Positions 10,016 through 20,266 of a stretch of 64,000 bases of DNA are shown here, in pieces. A model generated the notes under the pieces. The model was not told where the DNA came from, ran no database searches, and saw only the letters and a program-made list of their open reading frames with translations. This DNA comes from Enterobacter sp. kpr-6 (GTDB lineage: Bacteria > Pseudomonadota > Gammaproteobacteria > Enterobacterales > Enterobacteriaceae). Each line of letters starts with the position of its first letter. Within the stretch, counting starts at the first letter, position 1. The stretch covers positions 310,001 to 374,000 of the forward strand of contig NZ_FOYH01000003.1 in the NCBI RefSeq assembly GCF_900116015.1, given 5' to 3'. Position numbers and translations under genes: made by a program.

Positions 10016-11650
10016 TTAATGTTTGATAACGTAGAGATCTTTCGCGTAAACGTTATCCATCGGGTCTTTACCGGAATAACCGCCAACCCAGGGTTTCACC
10101 AGTCTGGCGTTCACGTAGTAATAAACCGGAACGATCGCAGAATCTTTACCTAACTGCTGCTCTGCTTTGTCGTACAGCGCGGAACGCTGTGCTTCATCGC
10201 CAGCTTTCACGGCTTCCGCCATGATGCTGTCGAACGCCGGGCTCTTATAATGCGCGGTGTTCATGGAGCTGCCAGAAAGCATGGTGTTCAGGAAGGAGGT
10301 CGGTTCGTTGTAATCCGCACACCAGCCCGCACGCGCAACGTCGAAGTTACCCTGATGACGGGTATCGAGGAAGGTTTTCCACTCCTGGTTCACCAGCTTC
10401 ACGTTAACACCGAGGTTTTTCGCCCAGATAGAAGAGGCAGCGATAGCCAGTTTTTTGTGCAGATCGGAGGTGTTATAGAGCAGGTTGAAGGTCAGCGGTT
10501 TTTCTTTGGTATAACCGGCTTCAGCAAGCAGTTTTTTCGCTTCTTCGTTACGTTTTTCCTGCGTCCAGCCAAACCATTCCGGCTTGGTCAACGTCGCGCC
10601 ATCGGTATACGGCGGGGTGTAACCATATGCTGGCAGATCGCCCTGCGCTTTCACTTTGTTGGTAATGATGTCGCGATCCAGACCCAGTTTCAGTGCGGTA
10701 CGTACGCGCGCATCGGTGAACGGGGCTTTCTGGTTGTTGATTTCATAATAATAGGTGCACAGATACGGATCGACGTGCACTTCCTGCGGGATCTCTTTTT
10801 TCAGTTTCTGGAACAGTTCGATCGGCAGGTTGTTATAAGTCATGTCAATCTCACCGCTGCGGTAGCGGTTCACGTCAGTGACTTCAGAGGAGATTGGCAG
10901 GAAAGTGATCTGGTTGAGAACGGTTTTGGCATTGTTCCAGTAATTGGTGTTACGCACCATTACGATACGTTCGTTAACAACCCAATCCTGTAATTTGAAT
11001 GCGCCGTTGCTGACGATATTGGCCGGTTGGGTCCATTTTTCGCCGAATTTTTCGATGGCGGTTTTATTTACCGGTGACATGGCCGGGTTAACCAGCAATT
11101 TGTAGAAATAAGGAACGGGTTCGCTCAGGGTTACTTCCAGCGTTTTATCATCAATGGCTTTTACGCCGAGTTCGCTGGGTTTCATTTTACCGTCAATGAT
11201 GGCATCAACGTTTACGATGTGGCCGTACTGCGGATAGCTTGCATAAGGTGAAGCGGTAGCCGGATCGACCAGACGCTGCCAGCTATAGACGAAATCCTGT
11301 GCGGTAACCGGTTCGCCGTTGGACCATTTTGCATCTTTACGCAGATGGAATGTCCAGACTTTAAAATCTTTGTTTTCCCACTTTTCGGCTACGCCCGGAA
11401 TCGGGTGACCGTCAACCGGAGAAGTAATCAACAGACCTTCGAACAGGTCGCGGCTGACGTTGGATTCCGGTACGCCTTCGATTTTATTCGGATCGAGAGA
11501 TTGCGGTTCTGCGCCATTATTACGGACTAACGTTTGCTTCTCTGCCAGTTGCACACCGGCCGGAACGTCTGCCGCCATGGCGACATTCCCTGCGATCAGC
11601 GCAGTTAAAATCCCTGCCGCTACTAAACTTTTTTTCGTGATGATGGACAT
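10016..11650 (-). CDS. oppA: OppA periplasmic oligopeptide-binding protein
   Basis: Binds short peptides in the periplasm and delivers them to OppBCDF. 544 residues with a Sec signal peptide (charged start, hydrophobic core, likely cleavage after Ala26 in AMA-AD), then the solute-binding protein family 5 fold starting VPAGVQLAEKQTLVRNN. First gene of the operon. GGAG precedes the ATG. The leader contains a CA-rich stretch next to the start codon, the type of site the sRNA GcvB targets in relatives. Confidence 0.97.
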   Translation of the reverse strand: MSIITKKSLVAAGILTALIAGNVAMAADVPAGVQLAEKQTLVRNNGAEPQSLDPNKIEGVPESNVSRDLFEGLLITSPVDGHPIPGVAEKWENKDFKVWTFHLRKDAKWSNGEPVTAQDFVYSWQRLVDPATASPYASYPQYGHIVNVDAIIDGKMKPSELGVKAIDDKTLEVTLSEPVPYFYKLLVNPAMSPVNKTAIEKFGEKWTQPANIVSNGAFKLQDWVVNERIVMVRNTNYWNNAKTVLNQITFLPISSEVTDVNRYRSGEIDMTYNNLPIELFQKLKKEIPQEVHVDPYLCTYYYEINNQKAPFTDARVRTALKLGLDRDIITNKVKAQGDLPAYGYTPPYTDGATLTKPEWFGWTQEKRNEEAKKLLAEAGYTKEKPLTFNLLYNTSDLHKKLAIAASSIWAKNLGVNVKLVNQEWKTFLDTRHQGNFDVARAGWCADYNEPTSFLNTMLSGSSMNTAHYKSPAFDSIMAEAVKAGDEAQRSALYDKAEQQLGKDSAIVPVYYYVNARLVKPWVGGYSGKDPMDNVYAKDLYVIKH

Positions 11651-12377
11651 TGTGTTGAGACTCCGATCATTATAATTACCGGCTGTTAAACAGCCCGTTT
11701 CCTACCCATTTATGGGTTCCTGTACAGCGCAGGAGCTTTTGCTACTGTCAGGCGTTTTTTCTTGCTATCACCGACTTTATTATTACGGATTGCTCGTCTG
11801 GCAACCTTTTGTCGATTATTGCGCGCCTCCCCTGTGATGAGACGCGTTTGTTCACTGACGATGAGCTTCAGGTTGAAAATGATTCCCATCTGTACTTATT
11901 CACGTGCGAAATATAAGGGCGGAAAGTATCAAAAGCGATTACCTGGTGCCAATACAATTTGCAAATTTGTTAACCAATTCTCTTTTAGCGCAAGATTTAA
12001 CGCGTCGCATACGGCAATGAAAGTGGGAAATTAAAAATAACCCGTTGTAACTCAAGGAATTGTACGTCTGACAGACAAACAACGACGTATCTGAATGTTT
12101 TTGTCTGTTTTTTACACAAAAAAGTAACAATTGACGACTATTTAGCACATTCCTCTGCCCGAATGCTGAAATTACTAATATCATTTCAATTATCTTACAG
12201 CAAGCCCAAGAGTATCGTGTGAGCGAAATAACAGTGTAAGTGCGTCAATAATGTACAGATGAAGGGAGGGGGAATAGGTAACTGGATGATAATAAAGAAT
12301 TATTGCAGACAGGCGGAATATATTATATTTGAGTATTTTTTCAACTTTAGTTATATGATTTACTAATATTAATGAGA
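11651..12377. promoter_or_regulatory. oppA upstream region, no gene seen
   Basis: Long gene-free stretch between oppA and ychE. Close to oppA, on the minus strand, are a short hairpin (GGCTGTTTAACAGCC at about 11681-11695) and then CTCAACACA right before the ATG. This CA-rich ribosome-binding region resembles known GcvB targets. Further upstream the DNA is AT-rich and fits a long oppA promoter/leader. Short open frames here show no protein-like features. Confidence 0.5.
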
Positions 12378-12397
12378 AAACGGAGCTAATAAGCTCC
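12378..12397 (-). terminator. ychE terminator
   Basis: GGAGCT-AATA-AGCTCC (12382-12397) forms a compact stem-loop about 20 bp after the ychE stop. On the minus strand it is followed by GTTTTC. Confidence 0.7.
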
Positions 12398-12416
12398 ATT
12401 TTCGAATGAAAGTTGA

Positions 12417-13064
12417 TTATGCCAGTAGCCCTGGAAAAATTGATTTCAGACCGGTCACAATAAATTCAATGCCCAGTGCCATCAGCAAAAGACCCATGAT
12501 ACGGGTAATCACGTTGATCCCTGTCTGCCCTAAAAGGCGCACAAGCCATGGTGCAAGGCGGAATACGCCCCAGCAGCAGATGGCAAACAAAGCAATCGCA
12601 ATAGAAAAACAGATAAGATGCGTCCAGCTGTGATAGCGCGTGCCCCAGACAATCGTTGAACTTATCGCCCCGGGCCCCGCCATGAGTGGGAGCGCCAGCG
12701 GCACAACGCCAATACTCTCCCGGATCGCCGTCTCTGACTTTTCCTGTTTGTTCTGTTTATCTTCCCCCAGCTTGCCGCTAATCATCGACATCGCGATGGT
12801 GACAACCAGGATCCCGCCTGCAATGCGGAAGGAGTCGATGGAAATCCCAAACAGACCAAGGATACCGTTACCTAAAAAGAGAGACGTAAGCAAAATAATG
12901 GCCACTGACAGGTTGGCTGTCAGGTTGGTTTTATTCCTCGCGGCCGCAGTCTGGTAGCTGGTCATGCTGATGAATACCGGAATAATGCCCACCGGGTTCA
13001 CCAACGCAAAGAGGCCAATAAAAAACTTTGAGTAGGTTGGAAAGTCAAATAACGTCTGAATCAC
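12417..13064 (-). CDS. ychE: YchE, MarC-family inner-membrane protein
   Basis: 215-residue membrane protein of the MarC/UPF0056 family with six predicted helices; function unknown despite old antibiotic-resistance annotations. Family stretches: FFIGLFALVNPVGIIPVFISM, DSFRIAGGILV, PLALPLMAGPGAIS. The start is the GTG at 13064, preceded by GGAG, which matches E. coli length. Divergent from adhE, as in E. coli. Confidence 0.93.
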   Translation of the reverse strand: MIQTLFDFPTYSKFFIGLFALVNPVGIIPVFISMTSYQTAAARNKTNLTANLSVAIILLTSLFLGNGILGLFGISIDSFRIAGGILVVTIAMSMISGKLGEDKQNKQEKSETAIRESIGVVPLALPLMAGPGAISSTIVWGTRYHSWTHLICFSIAIALFAICCWGVFRLAPWLVRLLGQTGINVITRIMGLLLMALGIEFIVTGLKSIFPGLLA

Positions 13065-13534
13065 GTCAGGCTCCGCACAATTGCAGTAAAGGCACAAAAA
13101 TCATTATTAAAACCGCGCTGAAGATACGCCGATTGACAGCATAGTTCACCAGAAATATCCGTAAATTCGCTATTATTAGAGACTGTTATTTTCCTGTAGG
13201 AACTATGATAATCACACTTTAATAAATACTGTAAATTATTAACATTTGATGTAATTGGTCAGAAACCCCTTGCTGAAAGGTGTCAGCTTAGTGAATTTTT
13301 GATTTAGATCACGAATTCGCTACTCAGAAGTGAGTAACCTTACTTACGCCGCCAGGGAGTATAGCGTTATATACAGTAGATGCTTGAGGTGAGGCTCTTT
13401 TAGTAAATCAGGGGTGATTAAGATTCGCTAAGTTGTTGTATTTAAATAGCAATGAAGTGCGTGTCGGTGTTGACTATACTGTCTTTTCGAGCAACTGATT
13501 TACTAAAAGAGTTTAACATTATCAGGAGAGCATT
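13065..13534 (+). promoter_or_regulatory. adhE control region with FNR/CRP-like site
   Basis: 470 bp without a gene between ychE and adhE. TTGATTTAGATCAC (13299-13312) matches the FNR consensus TTGAT-N4-ATCAA at nine of ten positions. The adhE gene of E. coli has a similarly long leader and is controlled by several regulators including Cra, NarL and Fis; their sites are not resolved here. AGGAGAG precedes the adhE start. Confidence 0.5.
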
Positions 13535-16213
13535 ATGGCCGTTACTAATGTCGCTGAACTTAACGCACTCGTAGAACGCGTTAAAAAAGCCCAGCGTGAA
13601 TATGCCAACTTTACTCAAGAACAAGTCGATAAGATCTTCCGTGCCGCCGCTCTGGCTGCCGCTGATGCTCGTATTCCTCTTGCCAAACTGGCCGTTGCCG
13701 AATCTGGAATGGGTATCATTGAAGATAAAGTGATCAAGAACCACTTCGCTTCTGAATATATCTACAACGCCTATAAAGATGAGAAAACCTGCGGTGTGCT
13801 GTCTGAAGACGACACTTTTGGTACCATCACTATTGCCGAACCTATCGGTATTATCTGCGGTATCGTCCCCACCACTAACCCGACCTCAACCGCAATCTTT
13901 AAATCTCTCATCAGTCTGAAAACCCGTAATGGGATCATCTTCTCTCCGCACCCACGTGCAAAAGATGCCACCAACAAAGCGGCAGATATTGTTCTGCAAG
14001 CAGCAATCGCTGCGGGCGCACCGAAAGATCTGATTGGTTGGATCGATCAGCCTTCTGTTGAACTGTCTAACGCACTGATGCATCACCCGGATATCAACAT
14101 GATCCTGGCGACCGGTGGTCCGGGCATGGTTAAAGCTGCATACAGCTCCGGTAAACCTGCTATCGGTGTAGGCGCAGGTAACACCCCGGTTGTGGTTGAC
14201 GAAACTGCTGACATCAAACGCGTTGTTGCTTCAATCCTGATGTCCAAAACCTTCGATAATGGCGTCATCTGTGCGTCCGAGCAGTCTGTCATTGTGGTTG
14301 ATTCCGCATACGATGCTGTCCGCGAACGTTTTGCCAGCCATGGCGGCTACATGCTGCAGGGCGAAGAACTGAAAGCCGTGCAGAATATCATTCTGAAAAA
14401 CGGTGCACTGAATGCTGCAATCGTAGGCCAGCCTGCAACCAAAATTGCTGAACTGGCGGGCTTTACCGTGCCGGCAAACACCAAAATCCTCATCGGTGAA
14501 GTCACCGTTGTTGATGACAGCGAACCGTTTGCACACGAAAAACTGTCCCCGACGCTTGCGATGTACCGCGCGAAAGACTTCGAAGACGCCGTGGTCAAAG
14601 CAGAAAAACTGGTTGAGATGGGCGGCATCGGCCACACCTCTTGCCTTTACACCGACCAGGATAACCAACCAGAGCGCGTTAAGTTCTTCGGCGACAAAAT
14701 GAAGACTGCACGTATTCTGATCAATACCCCGGCTTCTCAGGGTGGTATCGGTGACCTGTACAACTTCAAACTCGCACCGTCTCTGACACTGGGCTGCGGT
14801 TCATGGGGTGGTAACTCCATCTCTGAAAACGTTGGGCCTAAGCACCTGATCAACAAGAAAACCGTTGCTAAGCGAGCTGAAAACATGTTGTGGCATAAAC
14901 TTCCGAAATCTATCTACTTCCGCCGTGGCTCTCTGCCAATCGCGCTGGACGAAGTGATTACTGATGGCCACAAACGCGCCATGATCGTAACTGACCGCTT
15001 CCTGTTCAATAACGGTTACGCGGATCAGATCACCTCTGTACTGAAAGCGGCCGGCGTTGAAACAGAAGTCTTCTTTGAAGTTGAAGCTGACCCGACACTC
15101 TCCGTTGTGCGTAAAGGTGCAGAACTGGCGAACTCCTTCAAACCAGACGTGATCATCGCGCTGGGTGGTGGTTCCCCGATGGATGCTGCGAAAATCATGT
15201 GGGTGATGTACGAACATCCGGAAACTCACTTTGAAGAACTGGCGCTGCGCTTTATGGACATCCGTAAACGTATCTACAAGTTCCCGAAAATGGGTGTGAA
15301 AGCGAAAATGATCGCCGTCACCACCACTTCCGGTACCGGTTCTGAAGTAACGCCGTTTGCAGTTGTAACCGACGATGCAACTGGTCAGAAATACCCGCTG
15401 GCAGACTACGCTCTGACCCCGGATATGGCGATTGTTGATGCCAACCTGGTGATGGATATGCCTAAGTCACTGTGTGCCTTCGGTGGTCTGGATGCGGTTA
15501 CTCACGCACTGGAAGCTTACGTTTCTGTACTGGCGAGCGAATTCTCTGACGGTCAGGCTCTGCAGGCACTGAAACTGCTGAAAGAAAACCTGCCAACGTC
15601 TTATAACGAAGGCGCGAAAAACCCGGTTGCTCGTGAGCGTGTACATAACGCGGCTACCATTGCTGGTATCGCGTTTGCGAACGCCTTCCTGGGCGTGTGC
15701 CACTCTATGGCGCACAAACTGGGTTCTCAGTTCCACATTCCACACGGTCTGGCAAACGCCCTGTTGATTTCCAACGTTATCCGCTATAACGCGAATGACA
15801 ACCCGACCAAGCAGACAGCATTCAGCCAGTACGATCGCCCGCAAGCGCGTCGTCGTTATGCTGAAATCGCCGACCACCTGGGTCTGAGCGCACCGGGCGA
15901 CCGCACTGCTGCGAAGATCGAGAAACTGCTGGCATGGCTGGATTCCATCAAAGCTGAGCTGGGTATTCCGAAATCAATCCGTGAAGCAGGCGTTCAGGAA
16001 GCTGACTTCCTGGCTCATGTGGACAAACTGTCTGAAGATGCATTCGATGACCAGTGTACTGGCGCTAACCCGCGTTACCCGCTGATCTCCGAACTGAAAC
16101 AGATTCTGCTGGATACTTACTACGGTCGTGAGTTCAAAGAAGGCGATGCTGCATCAGCCAACGTTGAAATTGCTCCGGTAAAAGCTGATAAGAAAGCGAA
16201 GAAAACGGCTTAA
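13535..16213 (+). CDS. adhE: AdhE bifunctional acetaldehyde-CoA/alcohol dehydrogenase
   Basis: Fermentative enzyme reducing acetyl-CoA to acetaldehyde and then ethanol with two NADH; assembles into spirosomes. 892 residues: N-terminal CoA-acylating aldehyde dehydrogenase domain (about 1-440) with catalytic Cys246 in NGVICASEQ, a linker, and a C-terminal iron-dependent alcohol dehydrogenase domain (about 450-870). The latter has NAD-binding GGGSPMDAAK and iron ligands Asp653 and His657 in FGGLDAVTHALEAY, plus two later His in LGVCHSMAHKLG and FHIPHGLAN. The Lys/Ala-rich tail is typical. Ends in a strong terminator. Confidence 0.98.
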   Translation: MAVTNVAELNALVERVKKAQREYANFTQEQVDKIFRAAALAAADARIPLAKLAVAESGMGIIEDKVIKNHFASEYIYNAYKDEKTCGVLSEDDTFGTITIAEPIGIICGIVPTTNPTSTAIFKSLISLKTRNGIIFSPHPRAKDATNKAADIVLQAAIAAGAPKDLIGWIDQPSVELSNALMHHPDINMILATGGPGMVKAAYSSGKPAIGVGAGNTPVVVDETADIKRVVASILMSKTFDNGVICASEQSVIVVDSAYDAVRERFASHGGYMLQGEELKAVQNIILKNGALNAAIVGQPATKIAELAGFTVPANTKILIGEVTVVDDSEPFAHEKLSPTLAMYRAKDFEDAVVKAEKLVEMGGIGHTSCLYTDQDNQPERVKFFGDKMKTARILINTPASQGGIGDLYNFKLAPSLTLGCGSWGGNSISENVGPKHLINKKTVAKRAENMLWHKLPKSIYFRRGSLPIALDEVITDGHKRAMIVTDRFLFNNGYADQITSVLKAAGVETEVFFEVEADPTLSVVRKGAELANSFKPDVIIALGGGSPMDAAKIMWVMYEHPETHFEELALRFMDIRKRIYKFPKMGVKAKMIAVTTTSGTGSEVTPFAVVTDDATGQKYPLADYALTPDMAIVDANLVMDMPKSLCAFGGLDAVTHALEAYVSVLASEFSDGQALQALKLLKENLPTSYNEGAKNPVARERVHNAATIAGIAFANAFLGVCHSMAHKLGSQFHIPHGLANALLISNVIRYNANDNPTKQTAFSQYDRPQARRRYAEIADHLGLSAPGDRTAAKIEKLLAWLDSIKAELGIPKSIREAGVQEADFLAHVDKLSEDAFDDQCTGANPRYPLISELKQILLDTYYGREFKEGDAASANVEIAPVKADKKAKKTA

Positions 16214-16230
16214 TTATCCGCATTAATAAA

Positions 16231-16256
16231 AACCCGCCAGTTGGCGGGTTTTTTTA
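16231..16256 (+). terminator. adhE terminator
   Basis: AACCCGCCAGTTGGCGGGTT folds into a GC-rich hairpin followed by seven T residues, 17 bp after the adhE stop. Confidence 0.92.
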
Positions 16257-16299
16257 TTGCTTCAAACGCATTCTGAGAGGACTTAAGGTTAAGTTAAGC

Positions 16300-16914
16300 C
16301 TACCCCCGCACCCGCTTTTGAATCTCCGTCAGAGAGCCTTCAGCGAGCGCTTCTTTGTAATGCTTGCGGCATACCGACACATATCGCTCGTTGCCACCAA
16401 TGACTACCTGCTCACCTTCATCAAAAGGTCGCCCACTTTCATCCAGTCTTAAAACCATACTGGCTTTACGCCCACAAAAGCAGATAGTTTTTAATTCGAC
16501 AAGCTTATCCGCCCACGCCAGCAAATATTCGCTGCCGGTAAACAGCTCGCCGCGAAAATCAGTACGCAGCCCGTAACACAGCACCGGGATATCCAGTTGA
16601 TCGACAACTTCAGATAAGGCATGAACCTGCTCGCGGGTTAAAAACTGGCACTCATCGACCAGCACGCAATGAACCGGCTGTCGGCTATGCTCCGCGCTTA
16701 TCTCGTCAAACAGGGCAGACTGCTGATTAAATAACTTAGCAGGCGACGACAGGCCGATACGGGAGCTGACCTTGCCAGAACCGAAGCGATCGTCAATTTC
16801 TGCGGTATAAACCACCGAGCGCATCCCTCTTTCCTGGTAATTGTAGGAAGACTGTAACAAGGCGGTAGATTTACCTGCATTCATTGCTGAGTAGTAGAAA
16901 TAAAGCTGTGCCAT
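16300..16914 (-). CDS. tdk: Thymidine kinase
   Basis: Phosphorylates thymidine to dTMP in the salvage pathway. 204 residues with the P-loop SAMNAGKST near the N-terminus (residues 9-17), the DECQF metal/catalytic motif, the lid YGLRTDF and a structural zinc site (CFCG plus the later CRKH). The ATG at 16914 gives the standard [15 protein letters not shown] start; seven upstream in-frame residues are not conserved. Convergent with adhE. Confidence 0.97.
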   Translation of the reverse strand: MAQLYFYYSAMNAGKSTALLQSSYNYQERGMRSVVYTAEIDDRFGSGKVSSRIGLSSPAKLFNQQSALFDEISAEHSRQPVHCVLVDECQFLTREQVHALSEVVDQLDIPVLCYGLRTDFRGELFTGSEYLLAWADKLVELKTICFCGRKASMVLRLDESGRPFDEGEQVVIGGNERYVSVCRKHYKEALAEGSLTEIQKRVRG

Positions 16915-17461
16915 TGGCCGCAAAACCCCAATCAAAGTGTATTATTGCAATGCCCGATTGTACCATATTTTGTGAGGGCACCGCCGCTACGTCTCATAAA
17001 CGTGATTTCTACGCACTTTAACCGTCGCTGATTATAGATACTGACGATAAGTCTGATTGTTGCTGCCAAAGAAACAGCGCTATTAAGCGCGCAGTTCCCC
17101 GCTTATTGCTTTTTTATGATGTCTGCATCCTGCATCAGATTAAGAAAGTATTAATGATTTGAGCTTATCTGTAACAAGGCTGACTAATAGGAAAGGTTGA
17201 TATTTATCCAGAGCGACTTTAACGTTTTGTTGGTTAATCAAAAAATGGCTTATCCACTTTGCCAGCAGGCACATGTTTTACCCTGTTAGTACAGCTTTCA
17301 GCCGCGCATTTTTAAGCGAAAATTTAGGATAGCGTTATTAATTGCCATCGAAAATAACAGGCAATTTTGAATTCCTTACATTCTCAGCTATTGCACATCA
17401 CAATTTAACGCTCTATTATTAGCTCAACAAACCACCCCAATATAAGTTTGAGATTACTAAA
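16915..17461. promoter_or_regulatory. tdk-hns intergenic region
   Basis: 547 bp gene-free region between divergent tdk and hns, strikingly AT-rich in the 300 bp nearest hns, as expected for the curved, H-NS-autoregulated hns promoter. No RNA gene or repeat was recognised. The hns start lacks a strong Shine-Dalgarno (GAGATTACTAAA precedes ATG). Confidence 0.5.
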
Positions 17462-17875
17462 ATGAGCGAAGCACTTAAAATTCTGAACAACATCCGTACT
17501 CTTCGTGCGCAGGCAAGAGAATGCACCCTGGAAACGCTTGAAGAAATGCTGGAAAAATTAGAAGTCGTCGTTAATGAGCGTCGTGAAGAAGAAAATGCTC
17601 AGGCAGCTGAAATCGAAGAGCGCACGCGTAAACTGCAGCAATATCGTGAAATGCTGATTGCTGACGGTATTGATCCTAATGAACTGCTGAACAGCATGGC
17701 AGCAGCGAAAGTAGGAACTAAAGCTAAACGCGCTGCACGTCCGGCTAAATATAGCTACGTCGACGAAAACGGCGAAACTAAAACCTGGACCGGCCAGGGT
17801 CGTACTCCGGCTGTTATTAAGAAAGCCATGGACGATCAGGGCAAGCAACTGGACGATTTCCTGATCAAGGATTAA
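17462..17875 (+). CDS. hns: H-NS nucleoid-associated silencer
   Basis: Global repressor that coats AT-rich DNA. 137 residues: N-terminal helical oligomerisation domain (about 1-65) with an acidic coiled coil, a basic linker ([12 protein letters not shown]) and the C-terminal DNA-binding domain with the AT-hook-like loop [16 protein letters not shown]. Same length and position (between tdk and galU) as in E. coli. Codons 3-7 contain the segment pairing with sRNA DsrA in E. coli. Confidence 0.98.
   Translation: MSEALKILNNIRTLRAQARECTLETLEEMLEKLEVVVNERREEENAQAAEIEERTRKLQQYREMLIADGIDPNELLNSMAAAKVGTKAKRAARPAKYSYVDENGETKTWTGQGRTPAVIKKAMDDQGKQLDDFLIKD
17468..17484 (+). promoter_or_regulatory. Putative DsrA pairing site in hns mRNA
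   Basis: GAAGCACTTAAAATTCT lies just inside the hns coding region. In E. coli the sRNA DsrA (which contains a UUUUAAGUGCUUC stretch) represses hns by pairing here. Conservation of the target is seen; presence of dsrA elsewhere in this genome cannot be checked from the window. Confidence 0.5.
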
Positions 17876-17892
17876 TCTTCAGCCCCTCTTCC

Positions 17893-17920
17893 AAAATCCC
17901 GCCGCTGGCGGGATTTTTTT
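17893..17920 (+). terminator. hns terminator
   Basis: ATCCCGCC-GC-TGGCGGGAT hairpin followed by a T-run of eight, 18 bp after the hns stop. Confidence 0.9.
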
Positions 17921-18075
17921 TGGTGTTACCTCAGTCTTTCATTACCCTTCCTGAACATTACTGTTGAAAAACCAGGCACCAGGGTAAATTTTTATTCAAT
18001 ACAGCCTTTATTTTACGGCTGGCAGAAATCGATGCCGATCACGCAAATAACTGCAAAAAGAAACAAGTAGCAATA

Positions 18076-18120
18076 AAAAAGCCGGAGATAATCTGCTTCT
18101 TAGCAGTTATCTCCGGCTTG
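18076..18120 (-). terminator. galU terminator
   Basis: GCCGGAGATAA and TTATCTCCGGC form a perfect 11-bp outer stem with a further small inner hairpin (CTGC/GCAG). On the minus strand a T-run follows, 25 bp after the galU stop. Confidence 0.9.
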
Positions 18121-18144
18121 CACCAGACGAGTCGGGAATGTGAC

Positions 18145-19053
18145 TTACTTCTTAAGTCCCATTACATCTTCAAGCCAGGTTTTAAATTCTTCGCCCAGCG
18201 TCTTGTGGCGAATACCGTATTCAACAAAAGCCTGCATATATCCAAGCTTATTACCACAGTCATGGCTTTTGCCTTTCATATGATAAGCTTCGACGGTTTC
18301 TTTTTCGATCAGCATATCAATGCCATCGGTGAGCTGAATTTCATCACCTGCTCCCGGAGGCGTTTTTGCCAGCAGTGGCCAGATTTCCGCGCTCAGCACA
18401 TAACGGCCAACTACCGCGAGGTTAGAAGGCGCGACATTCGCTTTCGGCTTCTCAACCACCCCGACCATCGGTACGCTTTCACCTGGATTCAGGGTTGCGC
18501 CTTTGCAGTCAACTACGCCATAAGCGGTAACGTCTTCAACCGGCTCAACCATGATCTGGCTGCAGCCCGTCTCATCAAAGCGCTGAATCATCTCTGCAAG
18601 GTTATCCTGCGAGAGATCGGATTCAAATTCGTCCAGAATAACGTCTGGCAGGATAACCGCTACCGGCTCATCTCCAACCACCGGGTGAGCACACAGCACT
18701 GCGTGACCCAGACCCTTTGCCAGCCCCTGACGCACCTGCATGATGGTCACGTGCGGCGGACAGATAGACTGAACTTCTTCGAGCAACTGGCGCTTAACGC
18801 GTTTTTCCAGCATCGCTTCGAGTTCAAAACTGGTATCGAAGTGGTTCTCAATGGAATTCTTAGATGAATGCGTCACCAGAACAATTTCTGTAATTCCCGC
18901 TGCGATACATTCATTCACCACATATTGAATTAATGGTTTGTCAACCAGTGGCAGCATCTCTTTAGGGATTGCCTTAGTGGCTGGCAACATCCTGGTTCCT
19001 AATCCCGCAACCGGGATAACTGCTTTTGTAACTTTCGAATTTAGGGCAGCCAT
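18145..19053 (-). CDS. galU: UTP-glucose-1-phosphate uridylyltransferase
   Basis: Makes UDP-glucose for LPS core, trehalose, galactose metabolism and membrane-derived glucans. 302 residues with the nucleotidyltransferase signature [23 protein letters not shown] near the N-terminus and VVEKPKAN in the sugar-binding region. The ATG at 19053 is preceded by AGGAG and gives the E. coli N-terminus ([12 protein letters not shown]); the upstream extension is rejected. Followed by a strong terminator; rssB lies 200 bp upstream on the same strand. Confidence 0.97.
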   Translation of the reverse strand: MAALNSKVTKAVIPVAGLGTRMLPATKAIPKEMLPLVDKPLIQYVVNECIAAGITEIVLVTHSSKNSIENHFDTSFELEAMLEKRVKRQLLEEVQSICPPHVTIMQVRQGLAKGLGHAVLCAHPVVGDEPVAVILPDVILDEFESDLSQDNLAEMIQRFDETGCSQIMVEPVEDVTAYGVVDCKGATLNPGESVPMVGVVEKPKANVAPSNLAVVGRYVLSAEIWPLLAKTPPGAGDEIQLTDGIDMLIEKETVEAYHMKGKSHDCGNKLGYMQAFVEYGIRHKTLGEEFKTWLEDVMGLKK

Positions 19054-19252
19054 TGAAAATCTCCTGGACTGTTCACACTTAGAACATGTACATAAATGAA
19101 TAACGTTTTTAAGTATATCAGTACCCAACCGTGGGTCTGGTCTGAAATGAACGTCATCATGCTTAATTAAGAAAATGACTAGAAAACTGCTCAGATACTA
19201 CCACCAGGGGTGTTGCAGGGGTAAAGCTAAATGCGTTCCACCCTGCGTTTGC

Positions 19253-20266
19253 TCATTCCGCAGACAACATTAATCTTAAACGCCCACCGGAACCCCATAC
19301 CTGACATTGCCAGGCCTCGCAGTGCTGGCTTATTTGATTCAGATAAGCATTTCCTAATGTCCCCAGCGGCACCCCGCTGTTGATCTGAATTTGGTGCTCA
19401 TCCGTATTTAGCGTTGCGTTAAGTCCTGCAGAAACCAGGATCAAATTTTTAAGCTCGCTATGGTAATAACCGACCAGCAGAGGAAATTGTCCTGGTAAAT
19501 TAGCCTGACGCAGCAGTTGATTGACCTGTTTTAACAGGCTGCCCAGTTCTGGCAGACGCTGACGCTGTTGCGAAAGCTGCTCCTGTAATAACCCATTAAA
19601 CAATGCCCGCAATAATAATGCGGCTAACACACCGTTATCACCGGCACGGGTTACATCAAGGCAATAAAATGCGAGGTCATTATCTGATAATGGTGCAATA
19701 TCGAGCACGAGTCCGGGCTTATCTGCGGAAACCAGCTGGCGATAATTAACCCGGCAATGAGATAAAACTTGCTGCACAGGTGGCTGGAGCTCTTGCAATA
19801 ATTTTGCTGCCGCCCGCGGATCGCTAACCAGCGCATCCCAGTCCTGGAAAAGTCGTTCCTCTTCTTCAACGCGCGAATTAAACATATTGGGATACAGGCA
19901 GGCAAATACCGTCTCACGAAGACGATTAAAATCTTTGACCGGTTTAAGTAATACGTCCTGAACGCCCAGACGTAGCGCACGGGCGATATCGGCCATATTT
20001 TCTGTTGCCGAAATAACCAGAATGGGGATTTGATCGCCTTTATTGCGTAAATGCTCAACCAGTTTAAGGCCATTCATCCGCGGCATCGCGAGATCGCAAA
20101 TCATTAAATCAGCGGTCACAGAAGACATAATCTCAAGCGCATCAACGCCGTCAATGGCCAGTGAGGTGGTTGCTCCCAAAGAAGATAGCCAGGAATCCAG
20201 CAGCGATCGGAAAACGGGCTCGTCCTCTACGATCAAAATGTGTTTTCCGGCTAATGGCTGCGTCAT
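19253..20266 (-). CDS. rssB: RssB sigma-S adaptor / response regulator
   Basis: Delivers RpoS to ClpXP for degradation. 337 residues: receiver domain (about 8-125) with phospho-acceptor Asp58 in LMICDLAMPRMNG and the conserved KPVKD lysine loop, a helical linker, and a degenerate PP2C-like phosphatase domain without catalytic metal residues. Length as in E. coli. In E. coli it is the second gene of rssAB; here no rssA precedes it, so it must rely on a promoter in the upstream 540 bp. Confidence 0.96.
   Translation of the reverse strand: MTQPLAGKHILIVEDEPVFRSLLDSWLSSLGATTSLAIDGVDALEIMSSVTADLMICDLAMPRMNGLKLVEHLRNKGDQIPILVISATENMADIARALRLGVQDVLLKPVKDFNRLRETVFACLYPNMFNSRVEEEERLFQDWDALVSDPRAAAKLLQELQPPVQQVLSHCRVNYRQLVSADKPGLVLDIAPLSDNDLAFYCLDVTRAGDNGVLAALLLRALFNGLLQEQLSQQRQRLPELGSLLKQVNQLLRQANLPGQFPLLVGYYHSELKNLILVSAGLNATLNTDEHQIQINSGVPLGTLGNAYLNQISQHCEAWQCQVWGSGGRLRLMLSAE

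Noticed and set aside
11939-12399. Two short minus-strand frames in the oppA-ychE spacer
   Set aside because: AT-rich spacer, no Shine-Dalgarno and no resemblance to known small proteins.
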